This document shows, piece by piece, positions 7,076 through 14,361 of a stretch of DNA of 18,073 nucleotides. The position numbers and the translations under genes are program-made. The notes under the pieces were generated by a model, which ran no database searches, had not been told where the DNA came from, and saw only the letters and a program-made list of their open reading frames with translations. Location: assembly GCA_947085305.1 (NCBI GenBank), contig CAMTVV010000199.1, positions 1-18,073 on the forward strand, in the 5' to 3' direction. The stretch comes from JAMCQB01 sp947085305. GTDB lineage: Bacteria > Nitrospirota > Thermodesulfovibrionia > Thermodesulfovibrionales > UBA9159. Each line of letters starts with the position of its first letter. The first letter of the stretch is position 1.

Positions 7076-8146
7076 ATGAAACAGTCGTCAGTCGTCAGTC
7101 GTCAGTCGTCAGCTAAAAGATCAGGTTTTATTATCATCTTTTTGCTATTCACTGTTCACTGTTCACTGTTCACTGCCTTTGCTGACGAGATTCATTCTCG
7201 TGCTGCTATTGTGATGGAGGCTTCCACGGGCAGGATCCTCTACGGAAAGAACCCGAACCTGAAACTCCCCCCGGCAAGCACCACAAAGCTCATGACCGCC
7301 ATGATAACCCTGGACCGGTTAAATCCCACTGATACGGTAACCATAAGCGAACGCGCTGCCCGTGTTTCTTCCATCAAGGCAAATTTCAGAACAGGCGAAA
7401 AAGTGTCGGTGGAGACGCTCCTGAACGCAGCGCTTATTAAATCGGCCAACGATGCGGCCTTTGCCCTTGCTGAGGCAGTGGCGGGTTCTGAAGAAAAATT
7501 TATTGAACTCATGAACCAGAAAGTCATTGCACTGGGGATGTCCGACACGCAGTTTATCAATTCAACCGGATTGCCGGGGCATGGACAGTACACTACGGCA
7601 TATGACCTTGCGAGGATGCTGCGATATGCCCTCAGATATCCTCTCGTGCGGGAGATTATTAATACGAAGGCGAGCCGCATCTCCACGGAGGACGGCAGGG
7701 CCATTTTCCTGAAGAACAGCAACCGGCTTCTCTGGGCCGATGAAACAATGCTCGGCGGCAAGACAGGATATACAAAGGAGGCGAAACACTGTTTTGTCTT
7801 TGCCAGTGAGCACGGAAATGAGACTGTTATTGCTGCCTTGCTGGGAGCTCCAAGCAGGGAAACATTATGGAAGGAATCGGAAGAGCTGATGGAGAAGGGT
7901 TTTGCCGTCGTGAACGGCAAGGCCGAGCCGGTGATGTATTTCACAAAGTCCGACTATAAGGCCTCTGTCAGGCCTGCTTCCTACAGTGCAAAAACTTCAG
8001 AGATGAAGAAAGCGCCGAACAAGCAGGTCCAGAAAAAGGTTGCAAAGAAAAAGACGAAAAGCAAATCCGGCAAGTACGCTAAAAAGGATAAGGCAAAGGA
8101 GAATGCAAAGGTGGAGGCAAAGGGGGCCGGTGGAAACAAGGGGTAA
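7076..8146 (+). CDS. dacA: D-alanyl-D-alanine carboxypeptidase, peptidase family S11 (DacA/PBP5-like)
   Basis: The product would trim the terminal D-Ala from pentapeptide stems outside the inner membrane. It has 356 residues. The active-site triad of S11 enzymes is complete: S68-T-T-K71, S123-A-N125 and K229-T-G231, with the expected context ASTTKLMTAM, KSANDAA and GGKTGYT. The N-terminus is a plausible Sec signal peptide: a basic n-region, a hydrophobic run to about residue 36, and a likely cleavage after AFA at 34-36. Part of this signal is encoded by heptamer repeats. After the catalytic domain there is no clear PBP5 C-terminal beta domain or membrane helix. The last 53 residues are instead very lysine-rich (19 K). 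The start follows GGTGAGG and lies 2 bases after mraY; the frame is open upstream inside mraY, but that would lose the signal peptide. The 3' end overlaps murD by 17 bases. A carboxypeptidase here is unusual for a dcw cluster. The symbol is by family; paralogues dacC or dacD cannot be excluded. Confidence 0.9.
   Translation: MKQSSVVSRQSSAKRSGFIIIFLLFTVHCSLFTAFADEIHSRAAIVMEASTGRILYGKNPNLKLPPASTTKLMTAMITLDRLNPTDTVTISERAARVSSIKANFRTGEKVSVETLLNAALIKSANDAAFALAEAVAGSEEKFIELMNQKVIALGMSDTQFINSTGLPGHGQYTTAYDLARMLRYALRYPLVREIINTKASRISTEDGRAIFLKNSNRLLWADETMLGGKTGYTKEAKHCFVFASEHGNETVIAALLGAPSRETLWKESEELMEKGFAVVNGKAEPVMYFTKSDYKASVRPASYSAKTSEMKKAPNKQVQKKVAKKKTKSKSGKYAKKDKAKENAKVEAKGAGGNKG
7082..7175. repeat. 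Two heptamer arrays encoding the DacA signal peptide region
   Basis: The left array is four perfect copies of CAGTCGT (7082-7109) plus CAG. The right array is four perfect copies of TTCACTG (7148-7175). They are 35-38 bases apart. CAGT in the left unit is the reverse complement of ACTG in the right unit, so the arms are partly complementary. The left array encodes residues 3-12 (QSSVVSRQSS), the right residues 25-33 (FTVHCSLFT). Confidence 0.9.
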
Positions 8147-9623
8147 GAAAGTACTTATCGTCGGCTTGGGCCGGAGCGGGGTGGGCGCTGCTAACTTGCT
8201 GTCCGGCTCAGGAGCCGATGTAACGGTTACGGATAAGAAACCGGCGGCGGAACTCGGGGAATATCTTCAGCGGCTTTCTTCCTCTGTGAAGCTCTGCCTC
8301 GGAGGGTATCCGGAGAGGATGAACGGGACCGACCTTGTGGTGGTGAGTCCGGGCGTTCCCCTGGAGATCGAGCCCATTGAAAAGGCAAGGGGAAATGGTA
8401 TAAAGATCATCGGAGAGCTTGAACTTGCGTATCGGATAATTCGGGGTTTAGGGGTTAGGGATCTGGGGTTAGTGAAAGACACGGCGTCAATCCCCAATCC
8501 CCAATCCCCAATCCCTTTTCTGGCGATAACAGGAACTAATGGAAAGTCTACCACCACGACTCTTCTTGACATGATGCTCGGGAAGGGAGGATTCAGAACA
8601 CTCCTCGGCGGCAATATCGGCAACGCGCTGATAGAAGAGATACAAAAGGCGATTAGTAAAGTTAAGGCTAAGGCTGAGGTTGAGGAAAAAGAAAATCTCA
8701 ACCTTAACCTCAACCTTGACATAGCTGACTTTGTTGTTGTGGAAGTGTCGAGTTTTCAGCTCGAATCCATAGATGAATTCAAACCCATGGGAGCAACGAT
8801 CCTTAACATAACTCCTGACCACCTGGACAGGTATCACTCCATGGACGAATATAGCGCCGCAAAGGCCGCGATCTTCAGGAATCAGGACGAAAATGACTAT
8901 CTTGTGCTGAATGCCGACGACCCTGAGGTAATGAAAGTTGAAAGTGAAAAGTTGAAAGTGAAAAGTATAAGGCCGAGAACTTTATATTTTAGCAGACACC
9001 GAATGGTTGAAGGCGCGTACTATAGAGACGGAGCTATACGGTTCAATTTGCCGGGTATTCCTTCAACCTTCAACCTTCAACCTTCAACCTTCAGGATTAA
9101 AGGGGTCCATAACCTGGAGAATGCCATGGCTGCCTCGGCCATGGCTCTCCTTGCAGGGTGCCCGACTGATGCTGTTGCAGCGGCCCTCCGTGATTTCCCT
9201 GGCCTTGAACACAGGCTTGAGTTTGTGAGGGAACTCGAGGGAGTGAGATATATACACGACTCCAAGGGGACCAATGTGGGCGCGGTGATGAAGTCCCTGG
9301 AGGGATTCCCGGAACCGGTCGTCCTTATTGCCGGAGGCAGGGACAAGGCGGGTGATTTCGGACAGATGAGACCCCTCATACGGGAAAAGGTGAAGGCGCT
9401 GATCCTCATCGGTGAAGCAGCGGAGAAGATCAAAGGCGCCCTGGGTGACCTGACGGAAACGGTTGTTTCCTCTGATCTGCGCGATGCAGTGGAGAGGGCA
9501 AGGGGGTTGGCAAAGAGGGGGGATGTAGTCCTCCTTTCCCCTGCCTGTGCCAGCTTCGACATGTTCAGGGATTTTGAAGACCGGGGGCATCAGTTCAAAA
9601 AGATTGTCAGGGGGTTATCCTAA
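8130..9623 (+). CDS. murD: UDP-MurNAc-L-alanine:D-glutamate ligase MurD, with several repeat-derived inserts
   Basis: The product adds D-glutamate to UDP-MurNAc-L-Ala with ATP in the cytoplasm. From GTG 8130 it has 497 residues, about 59 more than E. coli MurD. I chose this start because the Rossmann-like KVLIVGLGRSGVGAANLL begins six codons later, and GGAGG (8113-8117) and AGGGGG (8121-8126) lie upstream; longer versions of the frame only translate the dacA tail out of frame. Seen: VVSPGVP, the ATP loop AITGTNGKSTTTTL (K139), GGNIGNALIE, EVSSFQLES, NITPDHLDRY, LNADD, the HNLENAMAA segment, DSKGTNVGA and LIAGGRDK, then LSPACASFDMF at the end. Extra segments relative to E. coli sit just before the ATP loop (about 105-129), before VVVEVSSFQLE (about 178-197), and as two short stretches after LNADD. 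All are encoded by short tandem repeats and keep the frame. Core motifs are intact. It overlaps dacA by 17 bases and ftsW by one (TAATG). Confidence 0.95.
   Translation: METRGKKVLIVGLGRSGVGAANLLSGSGADVTVTDKKPAAELGEYLQRLSSSVKLCLGGYPERMNGTDLVVVSPGVPLEIEPIEKARGNGIKIIGELELAYRIIRGLGVRDLGLVKDTASIPNPQSPIPFLAITGTNGKSTTTTLLDMMLGKGGFRTLLGGNIGNALIEEIQKAISKVKAKAEVEEKENLNLNLNLDIADFVVVEVSSFQLESIDEFKPMGATILNITPDHLDRYHSMDEYSAAKAAIFRNQDENDYLVLNADDPEVMKVESEKLKVKSIRPRTLYFSRHRMVEGAYYRDGAIRFNLPGIPSTFNLQPSTFRIKGVHNLENAMAASAMALLAGCPTDAVAAALRDFPGLEHRLEFVRELEGVRYIHDSKGTNVGAVMKSLEGFPEPVVLIAGGRDKAGDFGQMRPLIREKVKALILIGEAAEKIKGALGDLTETVVSSDLRDAVERARGLAKRGDVVLLSPACASFDMFRDFEDRGHQFKKIVRGLS
8443..8515. repeat. Paired G-rich and C-rich heptamer arms inside murD
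   Basis: The left arm has units GGGGTTTA, GGGGTTA, GGGATCT and GGGGTTA (8443-8471). The right arm has three perfect TCCCCAA copies plus TCCC (8491-8515). Arms are roughly reverse complements. They encode about residues 105-129 of MurD, directly before the ATP loop, a stretch E. coli MurD lacks. Confidence 0.85.
8661..8720. repeat. Hexamer-repeat hairpin inside murD
   Basis: The left arm is GTTAAG, GCTAAG, GCTGAG, GTTGAG (8661-8684); the right arm is CTCAAC, CTTAAC, CTCAAC, CTTGAC (8697-8720); a 12-base loop lies between. I count 19 of 24 Watson-Crick pairs, 21 of 24 if G-U pairs are allowed in RNA. Period 6 yields alternating dipeptides: VKAKAEVE on one arm and LNLNLNLD on the other. Confidence 0.9.
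8937..9093. repeat. Complementary heptamer arms flanking about 95 bp of murD
   Basis: The left arm (8937-8964) is GTTGAAA, GTGAAAA, GTTGAAA, GTGAAAA. The right arm (9061-9093) is four perfect CTTCAAC copies plus CTTCA; its reverse complement is GTTGAAG. The sequence between encodes residues that look like normal MurD. The arms add KVESEKLKVKS and STFNLQPSTF to the protein. Confidence 0.85.
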
Positions 9624-10849
9624 TGACGGCAAACAGCCGTTGCCATGACCACGACCGGTGGCTTCTCCTCATCACGGCTGTCCTCGTTGTCTTCGGCTCC
9701 ATCATGATCTACAGCTCCACTTCAGTGGTGACCCCTGTTCTTGCGAAGAAAAATGTCACGCCTTTTTTTTACTTCAAGCGGCATATTTTTACCATGATCA
9801 TGGGCGCGACCTTCATGTACATCGCCTTCAGAATGAACACCGAGGCGCTGAAAAAAGCGGCAATCCCACTGCTGATCTTCTCGTTCATTCTCCTCATCCT
9901 TGTCTTTGTCCCGATGATCGGGGTCAGCGCAGGTGGGGCGAGCAGGTGGATCAGGCTCTGGCCATCCACATTTCAGCCTTCTGAACTGGTGAAGCTTGCC
10001 ATGGTCATATTCCTTGCGAAATACATGTCGATGCCTTCCTACAAAACCGACAGTGTCACCTCGTTCCTCATCCCGGTCGGCATAATGGGACTCTTTCAGG
10101 CGGTCTTTCTCAAGCAGCCCGACTTCGGCGCGGCCATGAGCCTCTGCATCCTCACTATTGCGATGCTGATTCTCTCGGGCATACGGCTGCGGTACATCAT
10201 GATGCTGGGGCTTCTGCTGGCGCCTGTCTTCTTAAAACTCGCTATGGAGCCTTACCGGTTGAAAAGGATCCTTGCGTTTCTCGATCCATGGAAAGACTCA
10301 CAGGGCTCGGGATTCCAGCTGGTCCAGTCCTTCATCGCCCTCGGGAGCGGAGGCATCAAAGGTATCGGACTGGGAGAGAGCAAACAGAAGCTCGCCTTCC
10401 TTCCCGAATCCCACACGGACTTCATCTTTTCCCTTGTGGGAGAAGAGCTTGGCTTTATCGGCGCATGCATTATTGTCTGTCTCTTCCTGCTGTTGTTCCT
10501 GAGGGGTGTCTCGATTGCAAACAGGACAAAGGATCCCTTCGGATATTATCTTGCTTCGGGTCTTTCGATGATGATTGCGTTCCAGGCGCTCATAAACTTC
10601 TCCGTCACCACAGGACTTGTTCCCACAAAGGGGCTTCCCCTTCCCTTTGTCAGCTATGGCGGTTCCTCCCTCCTGATGAATATGGCGGCCGTGGGATTGC
10701 TCCTCAGGTTGTCCAGGGGGGATGAGGCGCGGAGAGTTGTCGACAAAACAGAGGGGCTCATCGAGAGGAAAAAAGCCCTGATGTCGGTGTACGGTCGCGG
10801 ACACGCGCTGAGCCGTTATGGAAGAGCGAATGGTCAGGGAAATTCATGA
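9623..10849 (+). CDS. ftsW: Septal peptidoglycan glycosyltransferase FtsW (SEDS family)
   Basis: This polytopic membrane protein polymerises lipid II into glycan strands at the septum, paired with FtsI. It has 408 residues, against 414 in E. coli. Seen: multiple hydrophobic segments, the SEDS motif FQPSELVKLA, KQPDFGAA, ESHTDFIFSLVGEELGF in which D266 matches the conserved catalytic aspartate of SEDS enzymes, and the C-terminal PFVSYGGSSLL (SYGGSS at 344-349). Position between murD and murG supports FtsW rather than RodA. ATG overlaps the murD stop by one base; the stop overlaps the murG ATG (ATGA). Confidence 0.95.
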   Translation: MTANSRCHDHDRWLLLITAVLVVFGSIMIYSSTSVVTPVLAKKNVTPFFYFKRHIFTMIMGATFMYIAFRMNTEALKKAAIPLLIFSFILLILVFVPMIGVSAGGASRWIRLWPSTFQPSELVKLAMVIFLAKYMSMPSYKTDSVTSFLIPVGIMGLFQAVFLKQPDFGAAMSLCILTIAMLILSGIRLRYIMMLGLLLAPVFLKLAMEPYRLKRILAFLDPWKDSQGSGFQLVQSFIALGSGGIKGIGLGESKQKLAFLPESHTDFIFSLVGEELGFIGACIIVCLFLLLFLRGVSIANRTKDPFGYYLASGLSMMIAFQALINFSVTTGLVPTKGLPLPFVSYGGSSLLMNMAAVGLLLRLSRGDEARRVVDKTEGLIERKKALMSVYGRGHALSRYGRANGQGNS

Positions 10850-12021
10850 GGATAGCGCTTGCGGGCGGAGGGACAGGGGGACATCTCTTCCCCGGCATTG
10901 CCATAGCGGAGGAACTGAGAAAGTTAGACAGTTCTGCGGAGGTGATTTTCATCGGGACGGAGCATGGGATCGAGGCGTCCATTGTGCCGATGGAAGGGTA
11001 CTCCATACGGTATTTGAGGGCTGAAGGTATTGCGGGAAAATCGGCAATGAAAAAGGTGAAGGCAGGAATAAAGACAGTGTTTTCCATTTATGACTCTTAC
11101 ATGATGCTGAAGGAGCTGAGACCCGATGCCCTGATCGGCCTCGGCGGCTATGCATCCTTTGCCCCGGTATTCGCGGGATCCCTGCTCAAAATACCTACGC
11201 TTATTATGGAGCAGAACTCGGTGCCGGGACTGGCCAACAAGGTCCTCAGCAAGATTGCAGATGTCATCTGCGTGACATACCATGAGAGCATGTCTTTCTT
11301 CCCAAAGAGCAAGACCTACATAACCGGGAATCCTGTGAGACATAAGATCCTGAACGCCGACAGAGAGTCGGCATATCAACTCTTCGGTCTTGAGAGGGGA
11401 AAGTTCACGGTCTTTGTGTTCGGCGGGAGCCTCGGCGCGAGAAAGATCAATAACGCGGTCTGCGGCGCCTTTTCCTACGTCAGTGACATAAAGGAAAATA
11501 TCCAATTTCTCCATCAGACGGGGAAAAATGACTATGACGCGGTGAGGGAGACTTACCGGAAGTGGGGGATCAAGGGGACCGTGGCAGCATTCATACACCA
11601 GATGCCTGAGGCTTACGCAGTGGCTGACCTGGTGATATCCAGGGCGGGCGCCACCACCCTCGCCGAGCTGACGGCTGTTGGCAGACCGGCAATACTTATC
11701 CCTTATCCCTATGCAGCGGGCAATCACCAGGAATTGAATGCCCGGAGGCTTTCCGAGATGGGGGCTGCCAGGGTCATACTTGATCACGAGTTCGATTCTG
11801 AAACCCTCGCAAGGAACATAAAGGACCTTTTTAACGATGCAGGAATACGATCAGAGATGCAGAGGTCAAGCAGGTCACTGGGAAGGCCTGAGGCTGCGCA
11901 GAAGGTGGTGGAGCTTGTGATGAGCCTGACGAAAAAGACGCCGGCGCCCGGTAATCTGTCAAGGAACAGGAAGGGTGCAGGCGCTGCGGGGGCAGGGGCC
12001 GGATCGAGGAAGAATGTTTGA
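10846..12021 (+). CDS. murG: UDP-GlcNAc:undecaprenyl-PP-MurNAc-pentapeptide GlcNAc transferase MurG
   Basis: This glycosyltransferase (GT28) converts lipid I to lipid II at the cytoplasmic membrane face. It has 391 residues, against 355 in E. coli. Seen: the glycine loop LAGGGTGGHLFPGIAIA at residues 5-21, GLGGYASFAP, EQNSVPGLANKVLS, ITGNPVR, VFGGSLGARKIN, SRAGATTLAELTAVGRP and the UDP-GlcNAc-binding PYPYAAGNHQELNA. The final 27 or so residues, after MSLTKK, form a low-complexity basic and Gly/Ala-rich tail not seen in E. coli MurG; its coding end also carries the murC start. ATGA overlap with ftsW. Confidence 0.96.
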   Translation: MRIALAGGGTGGHLFPGIAIAEELRKLDSSAEVIFIGTEHGIEASIVPMEGYSIRYLRAEGIAGKSAMKKVKAGIKTVFSIYDSYMMLKELRPDALIGLGGYASFAPVFAGSLLKIPTLIMEQNSVPGLANKVLSKIADVICVTYHESMSFFPKSKTYITGNPVRHKILNADRESAYQLFGLERGKFTVFVFGGSLGARKINNAVCGAFSYVSDIKENIQFLHQTGKNDYDAVRETYRKWGIKGTVAAFIHQMPEAYAVADLVISRAGATTLAELTAVGRPAILIPYPYAAGNHQELNARRLSEMGAARVILDHEFDSETLARNIKDLFNDAGIRSEMQRSSRSLGRPEAAQKVVELVMSLTKKTPAPGNLSRNRKGAGAAGAGAGSRKNV

Positions 12022-13405
12022 ACGGTACAGGACCATCCATTTTGTGGGTATCGGAGGCATAGGCATGAGCGGTATCGCCGAAGTCCTGCACAATCTGGGG
12101 TACGAGGTGACCGGCTCTGACCTGAAGGAGTCCGACACCGTGACAAGGCTGAGAGGTCTAGGTATAAAGGTTTCCACAGGCCACAGAGCAGAAAACATAG
12201 ACGACGCCCATGTGGTTGTGATCTCATCCGCCGTCTCCGACAAAAATCCGGAGGTGGTTGCCGCCAGGGAAAGGTCTATTCCGGTCATTCCCAGGGCGGA
12301 GATGCTTGCCGAGCTCGGGAGATTAAAGTATGGGATACTCATCGCGGGCGCACACGGCAAGACCACCACCACTTCCCTCATCGCCACCATCCTCGGTCAT
12401 GCCGGTTTTGATCCGACGGTGGTGATCGGCGGCAAACTCAGGGCTACGGGGAGCAATGCCCGTCTCGGCCGGGGGGACTTCATCATTGCGGAGGCGGACG
12501 AGAGTGACGGATCATTCCTCAAACTCACCCCCACCATTGCGGTGGTGACCAACATTGACAGGGAACATATGGACTTCTTCATGACCATGGATGCCCTGAA
12601 GGACGCCTTCGTCTCCTTCATCAACAAGGTTCCCTTTTACGGGCTCTCCATCCTCTGCGTCGAAAATGAAATTATCCGGGAGATCCTTCCACGGGTACAC
12701 AGGAGATATATCACCTACGGGTTTTCAGAGGATGCGGATGTCCTTGCGACCAATGTGGAAAAGGGATTTCTGTCTGTGAGCTTTGATGTGAAGTACAAGG
12801 GAAATGACATGGGACGCTTCGTTCTTCCCATGCCCGGCATGCACAACATCCTTAACTGCCTCGCCGGCATCATCGTTGCCCTGGAACTTAAAGTTGAATC
12901 CCCGAGAATAAGGGAAGCGCTGCAGGGTTTCAGCGGCATACAGAGGAGGTTCGAGTTCAAGGGTGAGGTGAACAGCATCAGGTTTTTTGACGACTACGGA
13001 CATCATCCCGCAGAGATCAGGGCTACCCTGAAGGCTGCAAAGGAGTCTCTGACCGGTGCCGGCAAAGGGGGAAGGGTTTTTGCGCTCTTTCAACCCCACA
13101 GATACACACGGACAAGGGACCTTCTCCATGAGTTTGGAAATTCTTTTTCAGATACCGACGTTCTTTGCGTGATGGATATTTACCCTGCCGGAGAAAAGCC
13201 CATAGAAGGGGTGAACAGGGAAGCCGTGGTGAAGGCGGTAAAGGATAACGGGCACAGGGACGTTGTCTCTATTACTGACCGCAATATGCTAGCAGAAACC
13301 ATCATGAAAAGACTCATACCCCATGACCTGTTCCTCACCATTGGCGCCGGAGATGTCTGGAAGACAGGGGAAGAACTCTTGAAGAGGATGAAAGGTGAAG
13401 GATGA
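12014..13405 (+). CDS. murC: UDP-MurNAc:L-alanine ligase MurC
   Basis: The product adds L-alanine to UDP-MurNAc with ATP, the first peptide step. From ATG 12014 it has 463 residues, against 491 in E. coli. Seen: HFVGIGGIGMSGIAEVL at the N-terminus, GSDLKES, SSAVSDKNPEV, the ATP loop AGAHGKTTTTSL (K116), EADESDGSFL, TNIDREHMDFF, MHNILNCLA, the DDYGHHPAEI motif and FQPHRYTRTRDL. The frame is open to a GTG at 11975, but that would only translate the murG tail in another frame. ATG 12014 follows GAGGAAG and places the glycine motif at the usual distance, so I chose it. It overlaps murG by 8 bases and murB by 4 (ATGA). Confidence 0.96.
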   Translation: MFERYRTIHFVGIGGIGMSGIAEVLHNLGYEVTGSDLKESDTVTRLRGLGIKVSTGHRAENIDDAHVVVISSAVSDKNPEVVAARERSIPVIPRAEMLAELGRLKYGILIAGAHGKTTTTSLIATILGHAGFDPTVVIGGKLRATGSNARLGRGDFIIAEADESDGSFLKLTPTIAVVTNIDREHMDFFMTMDALKDAFVSFINKVPFYGLSILCVENEIIREILPRVHRRYITYGFSEDADVLATNVEKGFLSVSFDVKYKGNDMGRFVLPMPGMHNILNCLAGIIVALELKVESPRIREALQGFSGIQRRFEFKGEVNSIRFFDDYGHHPAEIRATLKAAKESLTGAGKGGRVFALFQPHRYTRTRDLLHEFGNSFSDTDVLCVMDIYPAGEKPIEGVNREAVVKAVKDNGHRDVVSITDRNMLAETIMKRLIPHDLFLTIGAGDVWKTGEELLKRMKGEG

Positions 13406-14361
13406 AGGCGATGGCCCAGCAGTTGTCGGATAAGAGATTCAAGGAGATATTCGGCCTCGACGTCTTCGTGGGGGGCGTGTATGCCGATGAATCCATGAAA
13501 GGCCATACAACCCTCAGGATTGGCGGTCCTGCCGATATCTTTGTGATGCCGAAGAATATGCTCTCCCTGAAGAGCCTTTTGTCCGCCCTTAAGGATGAGG
13601 GCATACCGGCCATGCCTGTGGGAGGAGGCAGCAACCTCCTGGTGTCCGATGAAGGGATACAGGGGGCGGTCATCTCCACGGTTTTCCTTAATCACATAGA
13701 GGTCATCGAAGAAAGTGTTGATGAGGTGAGGCTTTTCGTAGAGGCAGGCACCCCGCTTCAGAAACTTGTGAATCTTGCCAATGCCCGGGGGTACAGAGGG
13801 ATAGAGGGGTTGGCCGGCATACCGGGGTTTCTCGGGGGCGCCCTCAGCGGCAATGCGGGCTCTTTCGGTTATGAGATCGGCGACGTTGTGGAGTCTGTGA
13901 CGGCGGTTGATATGAGAGGAATATTTTCGATCGATAGAGATGCCCTCGGGTTCGGGTACCGGAGCTCTGCCGTTGCTGAAGGGACGATCGTCCTCAGCGC
14001 CAATGTGAGATTAAAGAAGGACGACCCCCGCGAGGTAGCGAAAAGGGCGGGTGATTTTCTCCGGGAAAAGCTGGGTAAACAGCCAATAGCGCAATTTTCT
14101 GCGGGGTGCGTATTCAAGAATCCCCCCGGCGCCCATGCAGGCAGGCTGATTGACGAGGCCGGATGCAAGGGAATGAGAAGTGGCGATATAGAAGTGAGCA
14201 GCCTCCACGCGAATTTTTTTATCAATATTGGGAACGGGAGGGCGTCGGATTTCCTTGGATTGATGGAGGATGTAAGGGTAAGGGTTCTGAAGGCGTTCGG
14301 CATCGAACTTGAGCCTGAGATAAGGATTGTAGGGAGGTTCGGCAGTGCCGGTAACAGATAA
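13402..14361 (+). CDS. murB: UDP-N-acetylenolpyruvoylglucosamine reductase MurB
   Basis: This FAD- and NADPH-dependent cytoplasmic enzyme reduces UDP-GlcNAc-enolpyruvate to UDP-MurNAc. It has 319 residues, closer to the short type II forms than to the 342 of E. coli. Seen: HTTLRIGGPADIF, the FAD-binding VGGGSNLLVSDEGI, GLAGIPGFLGGALSGNAG, YRSS with Y186 and R187, AGCVFKNPPGAHAGRLIDEA, SSLHANFFIN and LEPEIRIVG at the end. The residue matching the proton-donor serine (GS-F-KNP in many MurB) is cysteine C236 here. The start ATG overlaps murC (ATGA) behind AGGTGAAGG; the 3' end overlaps ddl by 17 bases. Confidence 0.95.
   Translation: MKAMAQQLSDKRFKEIFGLDVFVGGVYADESMKGHTTLRIGGPADIFVMPKNMLSLKSLLSALKDEGIPAMPVGGGSNLLVSDEGIQGAVISTVFLNHIEVIEESVDEVRLFVEAGTPLQKLVNLANARGYRGIEGLAGIPGFLGGALSGNAGSFGYEIGDVVESVTAVDMRGIFSIDRDALGFGYRSSAVAEGTIVLSANVRLKKDDPREVAKRAGDFLREKLGKQPIAQFSAGCVFKNPPGAHAGRLIDEAGCKGMRSGDIEVSSLHANFFINIGNGRASDFLGLMEDVRVRVLKAFGIELEPEIRIVGRFGSAGNR
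14331..14337 (+). promoter_or_regulatory. Ribosome binding site deciding the GTG start of ddl
   Basis: AGGGAGG within the murB 3' end sits seven bases before GTG 14345. It supports the GTG start, which puts ddl 17 bases inside murB. Confidence 0.75.

Noticed and set aside
7082..7175. The heptamer arrays near dacA as a CRISPR array.
   Set aside because: Units are 7 bases with no spacers between them; CRISPR repeats are longer and separated by unique spacers.
7148..7175. A lipoprotein signal with lipobox cysteine C29 in DacA.
   Set aside because: The residues before the cysteine (T-V-H) do not fit a lipobox, and an AFA site for signal peptidase I lies a few residues later.
7240..7944. A 234-codon open frame on the minus strand, rich in Ser and Ala.
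   Set aside because: It mirrors the dacA catalytic domain and has no independent support.
8040..8129. An extended N-terminus of murD reading back into dacA.
   Set aside because: The added residues are a basic out-of-frame translation of the lysine-rich dacA tail, and GTG 8130 fits the usual MurD beginning.
10924..11787. A 287-codon open frame on the minus strand.
   Set aside because: It lies wholly antisense to murG, whose motifs are complete, and its translation shows no recognisable domain; it is a shadow of codon bias.
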